Origin: Clostridia bacterium
Lineage (GTDB): Bacteria; Bacillota; Clostridia; Oscillospirales; CAG-382
Length of the DNA: 64,000 bases
Direction: 5' to 3'
Assembly (NCBI GenBank): GCA_017447445.1
Contig: JAFSNK010000008.1
Coordinates: forward strand, 1 to 64,000
Part shown: in pieces, positions 8,038-17,121 of the stretch
Layout of the letters: every line of letters begins with the position of its first letter
Position numbering within the stretch: position 1 is the first letter of the stretch
The notes under the pieces: model-generated
What the model was told of the DNA's origin: nothing
The model's database searches: none
Seen by the model: only the letters and a program-made list of their open reading frames with translations
Program-made: the position numbers and the translations under genes

Positions 8038-9798
8038 TTACAGTTCGAGCGTGAGGTTGTTCAGCCCGAGAGAGTTTACGTAGTTCGCGTTCTTTACCAT
8101 CTTCATGACCATACGGATGCCGATGTGTGAGGTCGGATCGTCGGTCTTGTGAAGCTCGATATAATTTATCGGGTCGAAGTTAACGCAGTTGTCGCGGATA
8201 CGAATAAGCTTTTTCCCGTTCTTGAACAGGAGGCGGATATCCACGCTGTGCTTCTTGGCGTCCTTGGTAAAGCCGTGCTGCACTATATTATTGGACATTT
8301 CCTCGATGCAGAGCGAAATGAGATTGCTGTTGCGGTTGCTTTCGCCGTGAGCGCGGCAGAATTCCCCCGCCTTATTGGAAACGTCAACGGGGCCTTCCGG
8401 CGTATCGAACGACATTTCGATGTAATCCCCTTCCCTTGCGCCGAAATCACGCGGCAGGAGCATAAACGCGTCCGGCGAGAAGGAGATCTTTTTATACTTG
8501 ATCCACACGACGGCGGCTATTATGAGCAGCGTGAGCGTTTCGCCGCAGAGGAAGCTGATCCATACCCCGGTGATGCCGAGGAAGCGGCTGAGCACAAACG
8601 CGAACAGCGCGGTGAACGCGAAGTTCTGCATTACGGAGATCGCCTGCGTGAATCCCGCCTTGTTGACGCCCTGGTAATAGTTCTTGAACACCGTGTTCAG
8701 CGAGCAGGACAGCAGCGAAAGCGAGAAGAGGCGCAAGCCATTCGCCGCCATATTAACGGCGGATTCGTCCGCAAGGAACAGCAGCGCGAGGTACGGCGCG
8801 AACAACAGCGCGAAAACGATGAGCGCGGCGTCGAGCACCAGCGCGTAGAACGTCATCGTCTTCACAAGAGAGCGCAGCTCCGTCCGGTCCTCGTCGCTGT
8901 AGAATATCGAGGACAACATAAGCGCGACGGACGCTATACCGGCTCCGACGCAATAGCAGATGTTGCCGATGGTGGAGATGACCGAATAGGCGGCGACGGC
9001 TCCGTCGCCCCCGACGTCGAGCAGGACTTTGTTCAGCACGAAGACCAGAAGGACGGTGCTGATCTGGTTGATAACGGTGGGAACGCCGTATTTAAGCAGC
9101 TCGAAGCATTTTTTCGCGTTTATCAGCTTTACGCGGAATTTGAACATACACTTCTTTTTGAAGAAGTAGGCGATGCCGATGACGAACGCTATGTAGTAGC
9201 TCAGACTCGAGGCGAGCCCCATACCGAACGTGCTTCCGTCGAAGAACAGCAGGTTGTTCACGTTGAATATGTCGAACAGCACGTCGCCGACAGTCATCGC
9301 GGCGACCGCCACGATCAACCGCACGCGGCTGCCGGATATCTGCATGAACGGCACCATTATCTGCGCGAACATAAACGCCGGAGCGCCGATTATGAAGCCC
9401 CTTATGTAGTCGCGAGTGAGCGCGAATATTTTGTTGTCCGGCGTGGGAGAGCCCGCGCCGAGCAGAGTGCAGATCGGGTTCGTGAAAATGAGCACCGCGG
9501 CGAGGCCGACGACGGATACCGCCGCCGCGAGGAAGAACGAAACGGTGTAGCAGCCGTTGGTGCCTTCCATATCGCCGCTGCCCATCGTTTTGCCCAGTTT
9601 GACCTGAATGCCGGCGGAAAGCATACTGCCGAACGCCGCGAATACCAGCAGGACCGGCGTTGCGAGACCGTATGCCGTCATAGAGTCGACGCCGAGGAAG
9701 CGACCGATCATGATGCTGTCGATAAGCATACAGATCATAACGGTCATAGAGGACAGTATCTGCGTGACAAGCATTTGCCTGAAAACTCGTTTTATCAT
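8038..9798 (-). CDS. MATE-family exporter fused to an RsbW-type HATPase domain
   Basis: 586 residues. Residues 1 to about 445 are a MATE transporter with around 12 membrane segments (start MIKRVFRQMLVTQILSSMTVMICML, with the early IGRFLG motif). The last 130 residues are soluble and match an anti-sigma-type GHKL ATPase: the N-box reads LCIEEMSNNIVQHGF, then a G1-type RDNCVNFDP and a glycine-poor G2 region SHIGIRMVMKM. MATE proteins export drugs or metabolites using Na+ or H+ gradients; the fused domain is the kind that binds ATP and phosphorylates STAS proteins. Last gene of the operon, 10 bases after the STAS-kinase-HATPase gene, with AGGT as ribosome site. The inference is that transport is gated by a partner switch. 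I am sure of both domains, not of the coupling. Confidence 0.92.
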   Translation of the reverse strand: MIKRVFRQMLVTQILSSMTVMICMLIDSIMIGRFLGVDSMTAYGLATPVLLVFAAFGSMLSAGIQVKLGKTMGSGDMEGTNGCYTVSFFLAAAVSVVGLAAVLIFTNPICTLLGAGSPTPDNKIFALTRDYIRGFIIGAPAFMFAQIMVPFMQISGSRVRLIVAVAAMTVGDVLFDIFNVNNLLFFDGSTFGMGLASSLSYYIAFVIGIAYFFKKKCMFKFRVKLINAKKCFELLKYGVPTVINQISTVLLVFVLNKVLLDVGGDGAVAAYSVISTIGNICYCVGAGIASVALMLSSIFYSDEDRTELRSLVKTMTFYALVLDAALIVFALLFAPYLALLFLADESAVNMAANGLRLFSLSLLSCSLNTVFKNYYQGVNKAGFTQAISVMQNFAFTALFAFVLSRFLGITGVWISFLCGETLTLLIIAAVVWIKYKKISFSPDAFMLLPRDFGAREGDYIEMSFDTPEGPVDVSNKAGEFCRAHGESNRNSNLISLCIEEMSNNIVQHGFTKDAKKHSVDIRLLFKNGKKLIRIRDNCVNFDPINYIELHKTDDPTSHIGIRMVMKMVKNANYVNSLGLNNLTLEL

Positions 9799-9808
9799 TC
9801 CGTCTACC

Positions 9809-11404
9809 TCAGATGTTCTTTTTTATTCTTAAAATGTTTTGACCGTTCCTGTATTCGTAGCTGACTTCGTCCATCACTTTTTTGGTAAGGAATATGCCGA
9901 GACCGCCGATCTTGCGCTCATCGGCGGAGAGAGTGACGTCGGGATCGTCCTTCTTGAGCGGATCGTAGGGGACGCCCCTGTCGATGAACGTGATCGCCAC
10001 GGTAACGGGATCGTCGGATACTTCCGTGCGGACGGTGGCGGTGCCCCTTTCGGGATTATAGGCGTAGTTCGCGATGTTTACAAACACTTCTTCCACCGCG
10101 AGATCCATCTGCATCTGCGCTTTCGCCGGGCAGCTTGTCAGCTCGAGCCGTTCGTTGACAAAATCGATCACCTTCTGCAGGTTTTCGACAGTAGCTTCGA
10201 CGGTAAGTTCGTTATCCTGCGCGTGCGCTTCGGAGCACGGGTCGAAAAGCAGCGAATCGGTCCGTCTTAAAAGCTCGATAAGGCGGGTCTTCCAAAGCGC
10301 GATCGTTTCCGCGGTATCGGCGCCGCCGGGATGGCGGGTCCGCCAGTCGATAAGCACGGCGTAGGAGAGCACGCGCACCTTTTCGCCGACTTCTTCCACC
10401 GCCCTTTCGCCCGGATTTCCGAGATAGGCGGCAAGGCATTTTTCCCAGTATTCCTTTGCGACGCCGCTGTCGAAGCCCTGAAAATCCCGAACGATCTGCG
10501 GATCGTATTCCGAATACCCGACGTATGCGTTATACATCGGCATAAGCTCGAATATCGGGTGCCCCACCGAAAGCGTGTCCATATCTATGAGCAGCGTTTC
10601 GTCTCCGGCGAGGACGATGTTTTTGGTGTGGCAGTCGCCGTGGATCATACGGTTGGTTTCGGGGATCTCTTCGAACATACGCATGAGCTTGACGCCCAAC
10701 CCGTCCGGCAGCGAATCCTTAATATTCTCTATCGCGCGGCGGCGGTTCTCCTTGGCGGAGGGGAGCTTGCCCTCCGGGACCTCCGTGGAGTGCAGTTTTT
10801 TAAGCAGCTTCACACATTCGTCCACGCAGAAATCCATTTTTTCGGGCTCTTCCGCAAGTATCTTCGCAAACGATCTTGCGTTGAGCAGTTCGAACACCGA
10901 ACCGTAGCTGTCGCCTACCCTGACCACGTCGTATGATATCGCGGTGGGGATGCCGAGCACCAGCGCGAGCCGGGCGACTTCGCGTTCGTGCTTTATTTCG
11001 GCAAGCGCGTCGGCGTTCTTATAGGTCTTCACCACGTTGTCCCGGTCTATCCGGTAGACCTTGCCGTTGAACCCCTCTCCGATGACCTCGCAGTCCTCCA
11101 CCGATACTCTGCGGTACGCCTTTACGACCTCCATCATTTCGGTGAAGCCGGTCATTTCAAGGACCTCGTATATATCGGAGTTCACGTTGACGATCTTAAG
11201 CTCGGGATAGGTCTTTTTGAGCCTCAGAATAATGCGCAGCCCCGCGCTGGAGATATAATCCAGCTTGTCGGCGTCGAGCACGAGACGCCGCGCCGCGGTG
11301 CCGGAAAGCGCCGCGGATATATCGTTTTCGACCTGCTGGGCGTTGGTGGAATCGATCCTGCCCGTAAGCGCGATCTCAACGGTCTTTTCGTTGTTGTCGT
11401 TCAT
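9809..11404 (-). CDS. STAS - APH-like kinase - HATPase triple-domain signalling protein
   Basis: 531 residues in three parts. Residues 1-100 are a STAS domain with the phosphorylation-site motif DYISSAGLR (Ser52/Ser53). Residues about 105-390 are a small-molecule-kinase fold: glycine loop GEGFNGKVY (109-117), lysine in VVKTYK (126), catalytic loop HGDCHTKN (255-262) and metal motif IDMDT (273-277). Residues about 395-531 are an RsbW/SpoIIAB-type ATPase with N-box EEVFVNIANYAY (438-449), DRGVPYDP (475-482) and GGLGIFLTKKV (500-510). STAS antagonists and these ATPases normally form a phosphorylation-controlled pair; here both are in one chain separated by a second kinase. Good AAGGAG site before the ATG; fourth gene of the operon. 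Domain calls are firm; substrate of the middle kinase and role are unknown. Confidence 0.93.
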   Translation of the reverse strand: MNDNNEKTVEIALTGRIDSTNAQQVENDISAALSGTAARRLVLDADKLDYISSAGLRIILRLKKTYPELKIVNVNSDIYEVLEMTGFTEMMEVVKAYRRVSVEDCEVIGEGFNGKVYRIDRDNVVKTYKNADALAEIKHEREVARLALVLGIPTAISYDVVRVGDSYGSVFELLNARSFAKILAEEPEKMDFCVDECVKLLKKLHSTEVPEGKLPSAKENRRRAIENIKDSLPDGLGVKLMRMFEEIPETNRMIHGDCHTKNIVLAGDETLLIDMDTLSVGHPIFELMPMYNAYVGYSEYDPQIVRDFQGFDSGVAKEYWEKCLAAYLGNPGERAVEEVGEKVRVLSYAVLIDWRTRHPGGADTAETIALWKTRLIELLRRTDSLLFDPCSEAHAQDNELTVEATVENLQKVIDFVNERLELTSCPAKAQMQMDLAVEEVFVNIANYAYNPERGTATVRTEVSDDPVTVAITFIDRGVPYDPLKKDDPDVTLSADERKIGGLGIFLTKKVMDEVSYEYRNGQNILRIKKNI

Positions 11405-11455
11405 TGCCGTTTCTCCTTATAAAAGCGTTAAGCGCCCGCCGCGCCGCGCGGAGGA

Positions 11456-11755
11456 TCATTCGATGGTAAGTATATCGCTGAATCCGGTCACCACAAAGAT
11501 CTCCATAACGGTCTCGTTCACGTTGCAGAGCTTCATTTCGCCCTGAGCGTTCATGGCTTTCTGGGCGGAAAGCAGCACGCGGAGCCCGGCGGAAGAGATA
11601 TAGTCGAGCCCTTCGAAATCCAGGGTAAGTTCCTTTAATCCGGGAAGAGTTTCTTTGATAACGGATTCCAGCTCCGGAGCGGTGACTGTGTCGAGCCGGC
11701 CTTCGGGACGGATAACGGCTTTCCCGTTTTCCACTGTTTTGTTGATGTTAAGCAT
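11456..11755 (-). CDS. anti-sigma-factor-antagonist-like STAS protein
   Basis: 99 residues, a complete stand-alone STAS domain. GLDYISSAGLRVLLS carries the conserved serine (Ser54/55) that HATPase kinases phosphorylate in SpoIIAA/RsbV. It resembles the N-terminal domain of the downstream gene (shared DYISSAGLR and GF near the end), which suggests duplication. Strong AGGAGG site. It could be the soluble partner of the HATPase domains at the ends of the next two proteins. No sigma factor gene is nearby, so an anti-sigma role is not implied. Confidence 0.93.
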   Translation of the reverse strand: MLNINKTVENGKAVIRPEGRLDTVTAPELESVIKETLPGLKELTLDFEGLDYISSAGLRVLLSAQKAMNAQGEMKLCNVNETVMEIFVVTGFSDILTIE

Positions 11756-11810
11756 TTGTTTGCCTCCTGTATATGTTATTTTTATTTTTTGCTTTACCGC
11801 TTATACGCGA

Positions 11811-14800
11811 TTACGCGATATCGGTGAGCTTTAAGCTTTTTACTTTACGCAGAGCGACGATATTGACCGCAAGCGTGAACACCATGGTGAGCACGGCGCC
11901 CATAAGCCAGGCGAACGGGTCGACCGCGCGCACAAAACGCAGGAATTCCTGCTCCAGCGAACGGACGATCACGTAGGACACGAGCGAGCCGACGCCGACG
12001 CCGAAAATTATCCCGAGCGCCGTGGTAAGCACCGTCTCGCGCGAGACGTAGCCGATCACTTCCCTGACAGTGAATCCGTTCACACGCATAATGATGAGCT
12101 CGCGCTTCTTCTGCATTATATACATATTCGTTAGGTTCATAAGGACTATGCCCGCCATAACGCCCGCCATAAATATGAACAGCAGCAGGGTGCTGTCTAT
12201 CATCGAAAGCGAGGATTCGATAATATACTTCTCGCTGTCGGAGCGCGCGATCCCGTCGTAGCCGTTTATATCGCGCAGGGCGAGATCGAGCTTTTCGCCG
12301 TCGCCGCCGCAAAGCTTTACGAGATAAGCGTTATCCCGGCATTCCGCGCCGAACACGGACTTGTAATACGCCGGGCTCATGACCATAACGCGCCCCATAT
12401 AGTTTTCGTATATCCCGCCGACGCGAACCGTTCCGGTCTCGGTGCCTCCGACGGCGATCTCGAAGGTGCTGCCGATCTCCAGATCGTATATCTCCGCGAG
12501 ACGGCGCTGTATAAGTATGCCTTCGTTGGTGGGATAGAGGTCCTTCCCCGTCTCCCAGTCCGCCAGTTTGTAGTAACGGTTTATTTCCGCGATATCGCCG
12601 CAGATAAGCTCGCCGAGCTGAATGCCTTTGAAGTTATAAGTTATGTTGGAGGTATATACTTTAAGGTATTCCGCGCCGGCGGACTCGAAAGCGGAAACGT
12701 ACTTTTCGTGTTCCTCCGCGGCGGATGCCGGCGAGCATTTAACTGTGACGTCGTATTTTACTATTTCGCCGTACTGTATCTCCGGCGCTTTTACGAGAGC
12801 GCTTCTTAACGTGAATCCGATTATGACCAGCGCGCAGCACCCCGCGACGCTTACTATCGTGACGATAACTCGTTTGAGGTCGGTGCGCATATTGAGGATT
12901 ATAAGGCGGGAATAGAGCGAAAGCTTCTTTTTGCCGCCGCCGTAGCCCTTCCTGCCCGGGACTTTTGTCTGAAGCAGGTTTATCGCGGTGGAATGGAGCA
13001 GCTTCGAGCAGGCGAAATACACCGAGGCGAGCGCCATCACGGCTCCCACGGCGACGACCGCTGCGGTGAGACCGACGTTGAGGTGCGCCTTATACATATC
13101 GAAAACGTAGAACCTCGCCGCCGCGCCTATGACGAACGTCGCGACGAAGAACCTCGCCAGCAGTATGCCGAGCACAGTCCCGATAAGCGTGGCCGAAACG
13201 CCGAACACCGCGTATTTGGCGAACACCTCGCGGTTGAAGAAGCCGAGCGCCTTCGTGGTGCCGACGAGCTTGCGCTGTTCGTCGATCATCTTGCCGACGG
13301 TGGCGATTATGACCAGCGAGCCGACGATGATGAACATGAGCGAGAACGAGTTTTTGAGACTGCCGAGATTGGCGCTGCCCGTCTTTATCTGCACGTACCC
13401 GGGGTTGCCGTCCGCGCCGAGCACCGGCCATTTGCATTTGCCCTTGATATCGAGTTTTTCGCAGGCGGCGGCGTAATCCGCCGCGCCCTTTTCGTACTGT
13501 TCGCTGCCGTTACGGTATTCCTCGCAGCCGTCGAGGTATTTTATATGACCTTCGTCCCATTCGCGGCAGGCGTCCGCGAGCTTTACAAGATCGGCTTCGC
13601 GTATTTTTATCTGTTCCACGACGTTTTCCGCAAGCACTCCGACGGCGGTTTCCGCCTTTGCCCGGTCTATGGGAATACCGGTTTTTTCATTCGCCTTTTC
13701 CAGCGAATCCGCGACAAACCGCTTGAACGCGTCGGAACCGAGCAGTTCCCGCGCGACGTCGGAAAAAGTGCGGTCGAGGTCGAGCCGGAAATTATCCGTG
13801 ATATCCAGATACATCGCCGTGCAGTCCGCGTCGTCGATATCCGCGGTTTTCTTTCCGGAAAACCGGAATATTTCGGTAACCGCGCTTCCGAACGCCTTTT
13901 CGGTTTTTTCGATGATCGCATCCCGGACCTGCGCTTTCGCGTCCTCGAGCTGAGCGAACCCGCTTACCAGCTTTTCTCTGCCGTCGGCGAGCTCCCTTTC
14001 GGCGTACTCGAGCTTTTTCTTCGCGTCGGCGAGCTTTTGCTCCGCGTCGGCGAGCTCAGGCGCGTGGGAATCGATTATCTCGTCCTCGCGGCGGGAGCAG
14101 CAGGAGGCCGCCAGTTCCTTTATGCGTTCGACGACCGCTTCGGACGCTTTTTTGTAATCGTCGGAATAGCGGAATACGTTTTCGGGTTTATCTATCGTCA
14201 CGACGGCTTTCATAAAGCAGCCGCCGAGCGCTTCGGTATCGAACGCGGATAGCGGAACGATAATATACGGATCGGTGGGAAGTATGCTAGCCACGTTGTC
14301 CGGATGGTTCACTATCGCGGTCACGGTAAAAGTGCGGTTCTTTATGTACGGAGCGTTGTTTCCGTCGCCGCCGACGATATCTATCTTATCGCCGACCGAC
14401 CAGCCGGATTTATCCGCGAGCAGTTTTTCGACGGCGCATTCGGTCTCGGTCCGCGGCATTTCGCCGGAAACGAGCTCGATCTTGTTTATCCGTTCGGTAA
14501 TCGAAACGACGTCGACGGAATACCTTTCGGCGCCGCGGAACGCCTTCGCCTCGACGAAGCACAACCCCTCCGCGTCGGTCACGCCTTCGATGTTCATTAT
14601 ATCTTCCAGGTCGTGCCGGGAAAGCAGCATCGTCGAAGCCGTCTCGATATCGCGGAAATTAACGGAATTATAGTAATCCGAACCGTTGACAAGCATCGAG
14701 TTCGAACTGAAATCGATACCGAGGAAGGTAGTCACGCCCAACAGCGCTATGACGATTATAGAAAGATACGACACCTTCTGCTTTTTTATGTTGCGGAGCG

Positions 14801-14825
14801 TGTCTTTTATCTGCGTCTTCTTCAT
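11811..14825 (-). CDS. FtsX/MacB-type ABC transporter permease, large extracytoplasmic domain with coiled coil
   Basis: 1004 residues. One membrane segment near residues 18-36, then a large extracytoplasmic region, three membrane segments around 500-640, a second extracytoplasmic domain, and three more at the C-terminus, i.e. two FtsX domains. Residues about 245-300 form a heptad-like coiled coil (ADAEQKLADAKKKLEYAERE). This architecture matches Firmicutes permeases of the FtsX family that act on lipids, peptides or envelope signals rather than classical import. It is 7 bases downstream of the GAF-ABC ATPase gene, its likely partner. The substrate is not visible. The ribosome site is weak, suggesting translational coupling. 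Confidence 0.92.
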   Translation of the reverse strand: MKKTQIKDTLRNIKKQKVSYLSIIVIALLGVTTFLGIDFSSNSMLVNGSDYYNSVNFRDIETASTMLLSRHDLEDIMNIEGVTDAEGLCFVEAKAFRGAERYSVDVVSITERINKIELVSGEMPRTETECAVEKLLADKSGWSVGDKIDIVGGDGNNAPYIKNRTFTVTAIVNHPDNVASILPTDPYIIVPLSAFDTEALGGCFMKAVVTIDKPENVFRYSDDYKKASEAVVERIKELAASCCSRREDEIIDSHAPELADAEQKLADAKKKLEYAERELADGREKLVSGFAQLEDAKAQVRDAIIEKTEKAFGSAVTEIFRFSGKKTADIDDADCTAMYLDITDNFRLDLDRTFSDVARELLGSDAFKRFVADSLEKANEKTGIPIDRAKAETAVGVLAENVVEQIKIREADLVKLADACREWDEGHIKYLDGCEEYRNGSEQYEKGAADYAAACEKLDIKGKCKWPVLGADGNPGYVQIKTGSANLGSLKNSFSLMFIIVGSLVIIATVGKMIDEQRKLVGTTKALGFFNREVFAKYAVFGVSATLIGTVLGILLARFFVATFVIGAAARFYVFDMYKAHLNVGLTAAVVAVGAVMALASVYFACSKLLHSTAINLLQTKVPGRKGYGGGKKKLSLYSRLIILNMRTDLKRVIVTIVSVAGCCALVIIGFTLRSALVKAPEIQYGEIVKYDVTVKCSPASAAEEHEKYVSAFESAGAEYLKVYTSNITYNFKGIQLGELICGDIAEINRYYKLADWETGKDLYPTNEGILIQRRLAEIYDLEIGSTFEIAVGGTETGTVRVGGIYENYMGRVMVMSPAYYKSVFGAECRDNAYLVKLCGGDGEKLDLALRDINGYDGIARSDSEKYIIESSLSMIDSTLLLFIFMAGVMAGIVLMNLTNMYIMQKKRELIIMRVNGFTVREVIGYVSRETVLTTALGIIFGVGVGSLVSYVIVRSLEQEFLRFVRAVDPFAWLMGAVLTMVFTLAVNIVALRKVKSLKLTDIA

Positions 14826-14832
14826 ACCGCGG

Positions 14833-16053
14833 TCACCAAACGAGCTCGGAAGCGTGCAGCGGATGCATATTCTTCTTTATGGAAGCGATCTTTCCGCCGC
14901 GGACCTTGACTACCCTGTCCGCCATCTTTGCGATCTCCGGGTTGTGAGTTACCATCATAACGGTGGAGCCCTGCTTTTTGACGATATCCTCGATCACGCC
15001 GAGGACTTCGATGCTGGTGGTATAGTCGAGCGCCGCCGTGGGTTCGTCGGCGAGTATCAGCTTGGGGTTCTTTACTATCGCGCGGGCGATGGAAACGCGC
15101 TGCTGCTGACCGCCGGACATCTGCCCGGGGTAATTGTCCGCCTTGTCCTTCAAGCCGACTTTTTCGATCGCCTCCTCGGAAGGCATGGGATCGTCGACTA
15201 TCTCGGCGATGAACCGGACGTTTTCGAGCGCGGTGAGGTTGGGCATAAGGTTATAGGACTGAAAAATGAACCCGACGTAATCGCGGCGGTATTTCGTAAG
15301 CTCGTCGTCCGTGGGATGCGAAAAATCCTTTCCCTCGACGAGCAGCGTGCCTTCGGTGAGGAAATCCATCCCGCCGACGATGTTCATCATCGTGGACTTG
15401 CCGCAGCCGGATTCGCCGAGCACCACTATGAATTCGTTTTTGTATATTTCAAGATTTATCCCCTTCAGAACTCTGGAAACGCCGTCGCCGGAGGGATATT
15501 CCTTTATAACGTCTTTAAGAACGGCGAGCACTTCCTTTTTTTCGCCGAGGTCTACGGAAAGCCCCTTTTCGTCGATGGTTATCGCGGCGAGCGAAGCCAT
15601 TCGCTCGCATAACTTAAGCTCCTCGTCGCAGTATGAACCGCCGTCGGTCTTGTTTATAAGCTGAACGCAGCCGATGACCTCGTGCAGATTGTTCAGCGGA
15701 ACGCAGATCATGGTTTTGGTCGCAAGCCCGCTGTCGTCGAAAACCGTGCTTTCAAAGCGCGTATCGTGCGCCGCGTCGGCGATCATGACCGATTTTCCGG
15801 TCTTTGTGACCACGCCTTCGATCCCGACTCCGTTTTCTACGGTGATGTCGGATATATCCGCCGGCCCGATATGGAACACCGGGCTGAGCCGTTCGGTTTT
15901 CGGATCGAGCAGCCATATGGCGCCCGCCACGCTTCCGAGCTCCGAAACGATGATCTCCAGACTCCCGGAAAGAGCGTCCTCTATATTGTCCACTTCGAGA
16001 AGCTGTTCCATTATCCTCCACGTGGCTTTTGTAAATCTTTTCTCCTGTTCCAT
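14833..16053 (-). CDS. GAF sensor domain fused to an ABC transporter ATPase
   Basis: 406 residues. Residues about 1-165 form a GAF domain (a small-ligand or redox sensing fold), ending in the typical CVPLNNLHEVIGCVQLINK strand-helix. Residues 172-406 are a LolD/MacB-class ATPase with Walker A GESGCGKST (213-221), Q-loop Gln265, signature MSGGQQQR (312-319), Walker B LILADEP (332-338) and His370. All ATPase motifs are intact. It should energise the FtsX-type permease encoded next. A GAF domain on the ATPase subunit suggests that a cytoplasmic signal controls the transporter. First gene of the operon, with AAGGAG before the ATG. The ligand is unknown. Confidence 0.93.
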   Translation of the reverse strand: MEQEKRFTKATWRIMEQLLEVDNIEDALSGSLEIIVSELGSVAGAIWLLDPKTERLSPVFHIGPADISDITVENGVGIEGVVTKTGKSVMIADAAHDTRFESTVFDDSGLATKTMICVPLNNLHEVIGCVQLINKTDGGSYCDEELKLCERMASLAAITIDEKGLSVDLGEKKEVLAVLKDVIKEYPSGDGVSRVLKGINLEIYKNEFIVVLGESGCGKSTMMNIVGGMDFLTEGTLLVEGKDFSHPTDDELTKYRRDYVGFIFQSYNLMPNLTALENVRFIAEIVDDPMPSEEAIEKVGLKDKADNYPGQMSGGQQQRVSIARAIVKNPKLILADEPTAALDYTTSIEVLGVIEDIVKKQGSTVMMVTHNPEIAKMADRVVKVRGGKIASIKKNMHPLHASELVW

Positions 16054-16123
16054 ACTGCGCTCCTTGAAACGCCCGGTGCCATACGGCAGGCGCGCGAACG
16101 TATTAAATCGATAATATCAATAT

Positions 16124-16152
16124 ATTATATACTATCCGGCTGGATTATTCAA
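16124..16152 (-). promoter_or_regulatory. sigma-A promoter of the partner-switch/transport operon
   Basis: Minus strand TTGAAT (16152-16147), 17-base spacer, TATAAT (16129-16124), about 70 bases before the GAF-ABC gene. No other clear promoter was found inside the operon. Confidence 0.75.
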
Positions 16153-16213
16153 GATATTTTTTCGTTATTTTGCTTATTTTGCGTTTTTTCTTTCTTTTTC
16201 GCCGGAAATACGC

Positions 16214-16247
16214 AAAAAAGATCCGCGAAGGCGTCTGCTTCGCGGAT
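16214..16247 (-). terminator. intrinsic terminator after zinc-ribbon gene
   Basis: A 10-bp stem (ATCCGCGAAG/CTTCGCGGAT) with a 7-base loop is followed on the minus strand by C and six T. It ends the 16292-16999 transcript before the operon promoter. Confidence 0.8.
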
Positions 16248-16291
16248 GCGTGTGCGGAAACCGGCGCGGACAGCCGCGCCGCGCAGTATTT

Positions 16292-16999
16292 TCAGTTATG
16301 GCTTTTAAGGTTCGGGCAGTGAGAGATTATGTACTGCTTTACGAATTCGAAATCCTCCGGGCGGGCGAACACCATATTGTGGTCGAGCCGGCCGTTGACT
16401 TTTATGATCCCCCTGCGCGGACAGCCCTTTACCTTGCGCGTCCGGGAGAAATCGGAATACATTTCGGTACGGGAGGCGGCGATCCCGGCTCCGACGCCGC
16501 TGAAGCGCCCGGAAGCCAATCCGCCCATCGCCGCCGCGGCGCCGATCTTGCGCGCCTTCTTCGCCTGGGCTTCGATCTGCTTGTGGTTCACTCCGTTTTC
16601 GTCCATCTCGAACCGCACTATGTATTTTCCGCCCATTATCGCGGCGTATAGCAGATACCCCAAAGCGACGAGCGCCGTCATCACCCCGAGGGCGATCCCG
16701 AACGCTTTAAGAGATCCGAGCACGTTGTTGCCCTCAAAGGCGTCGAGTATCATCACGAAAGCGAATATCCCGAGCACGATAAAGAAAAATATCTTCCACA
16801 CGAGAAAGAACACGGTGGGGTTTTTGAAAAGACTCATCGCGTACTCCCAGCGGTATTTTCCGTCCGGGCAGAGCGTAACGCGGGTATTATCCTGCGCGGG
16901 CGCCGCTTCCGGGACCGGCTCCGCGGGAGCCCCGCAGGCGGGGCAGAACGACGCGCCGCCGTTTAACTGCGCGCCGCAGTTCGAACAGTATTTCGCCAT
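16292..16999 (-). CDS. zinc-ribbon membrane protein of unknown function
   Basis: 235 residues. An N-terminal zinc ribbon (YCSNCGAQLNGGASFCPACG, four cysteines) is followed by a Pro/Ala-rich linker, two membrane segments around 65-125 and a soluble C-terminal domain. Such double-cysteine ribbons on small membrane proteins are common in Clostridia and are usually of unknown role. The gene has its own AAGGAG site and terminator and is a separate unit from the operon downstream. It is divergent from the 17199 gene. Confidence 0.8.
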   Translation of the reverse strand: MAKYCSNCGAQLNGGASFCPACGAPAEPVPEAAPAQDNTRVTLCPDGKYRWEYAMSLFKNPTVFFLVWKIFFFIVLGIFAFVMILDAFEGNNVLGSLKAFGIALGVMTALVALGYLLYAAIMGGKYIVRFEMDENGVNHKQIEAQAKKARKIGAAAAMGGLASGRFSGVGAGIAASRTEMYSDFSRTRKVKGCPRRGIIKVNGRLDHNMVFARPEDFEFVKQYIISHCPNLKSHN

Positions 17000-17121
17000 T
17001 GTTTTTCTCCTTTTCGAAACGTTTGGATCATCGCGCTGCTTTTTTCAAACGTATTATAGCATATTTTAAGCCGCCTTGCAATAGCCGCGCAAACGCAAAC
17101 GCATATTTTTTTCGCCAACCG

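Noticed and set aside
8149..9864. Long plus-strand open frame opposite the MATE fusion, and similar long frames opposite 23131-24714 and 29639-32020
   Set aside because: These are antisense shadows of GC-rich real genes; they have no domains and no ribosome sites, and the opposite strand encodes clear proteins.
8038..16053. A spoIIA/sigB-type sigma regulation operon
   Set aside because: No sigma factor gene and no PP2C phosphatase is present, and the HATPase domains are fused to other modules, so the classical operon reading does not fit.
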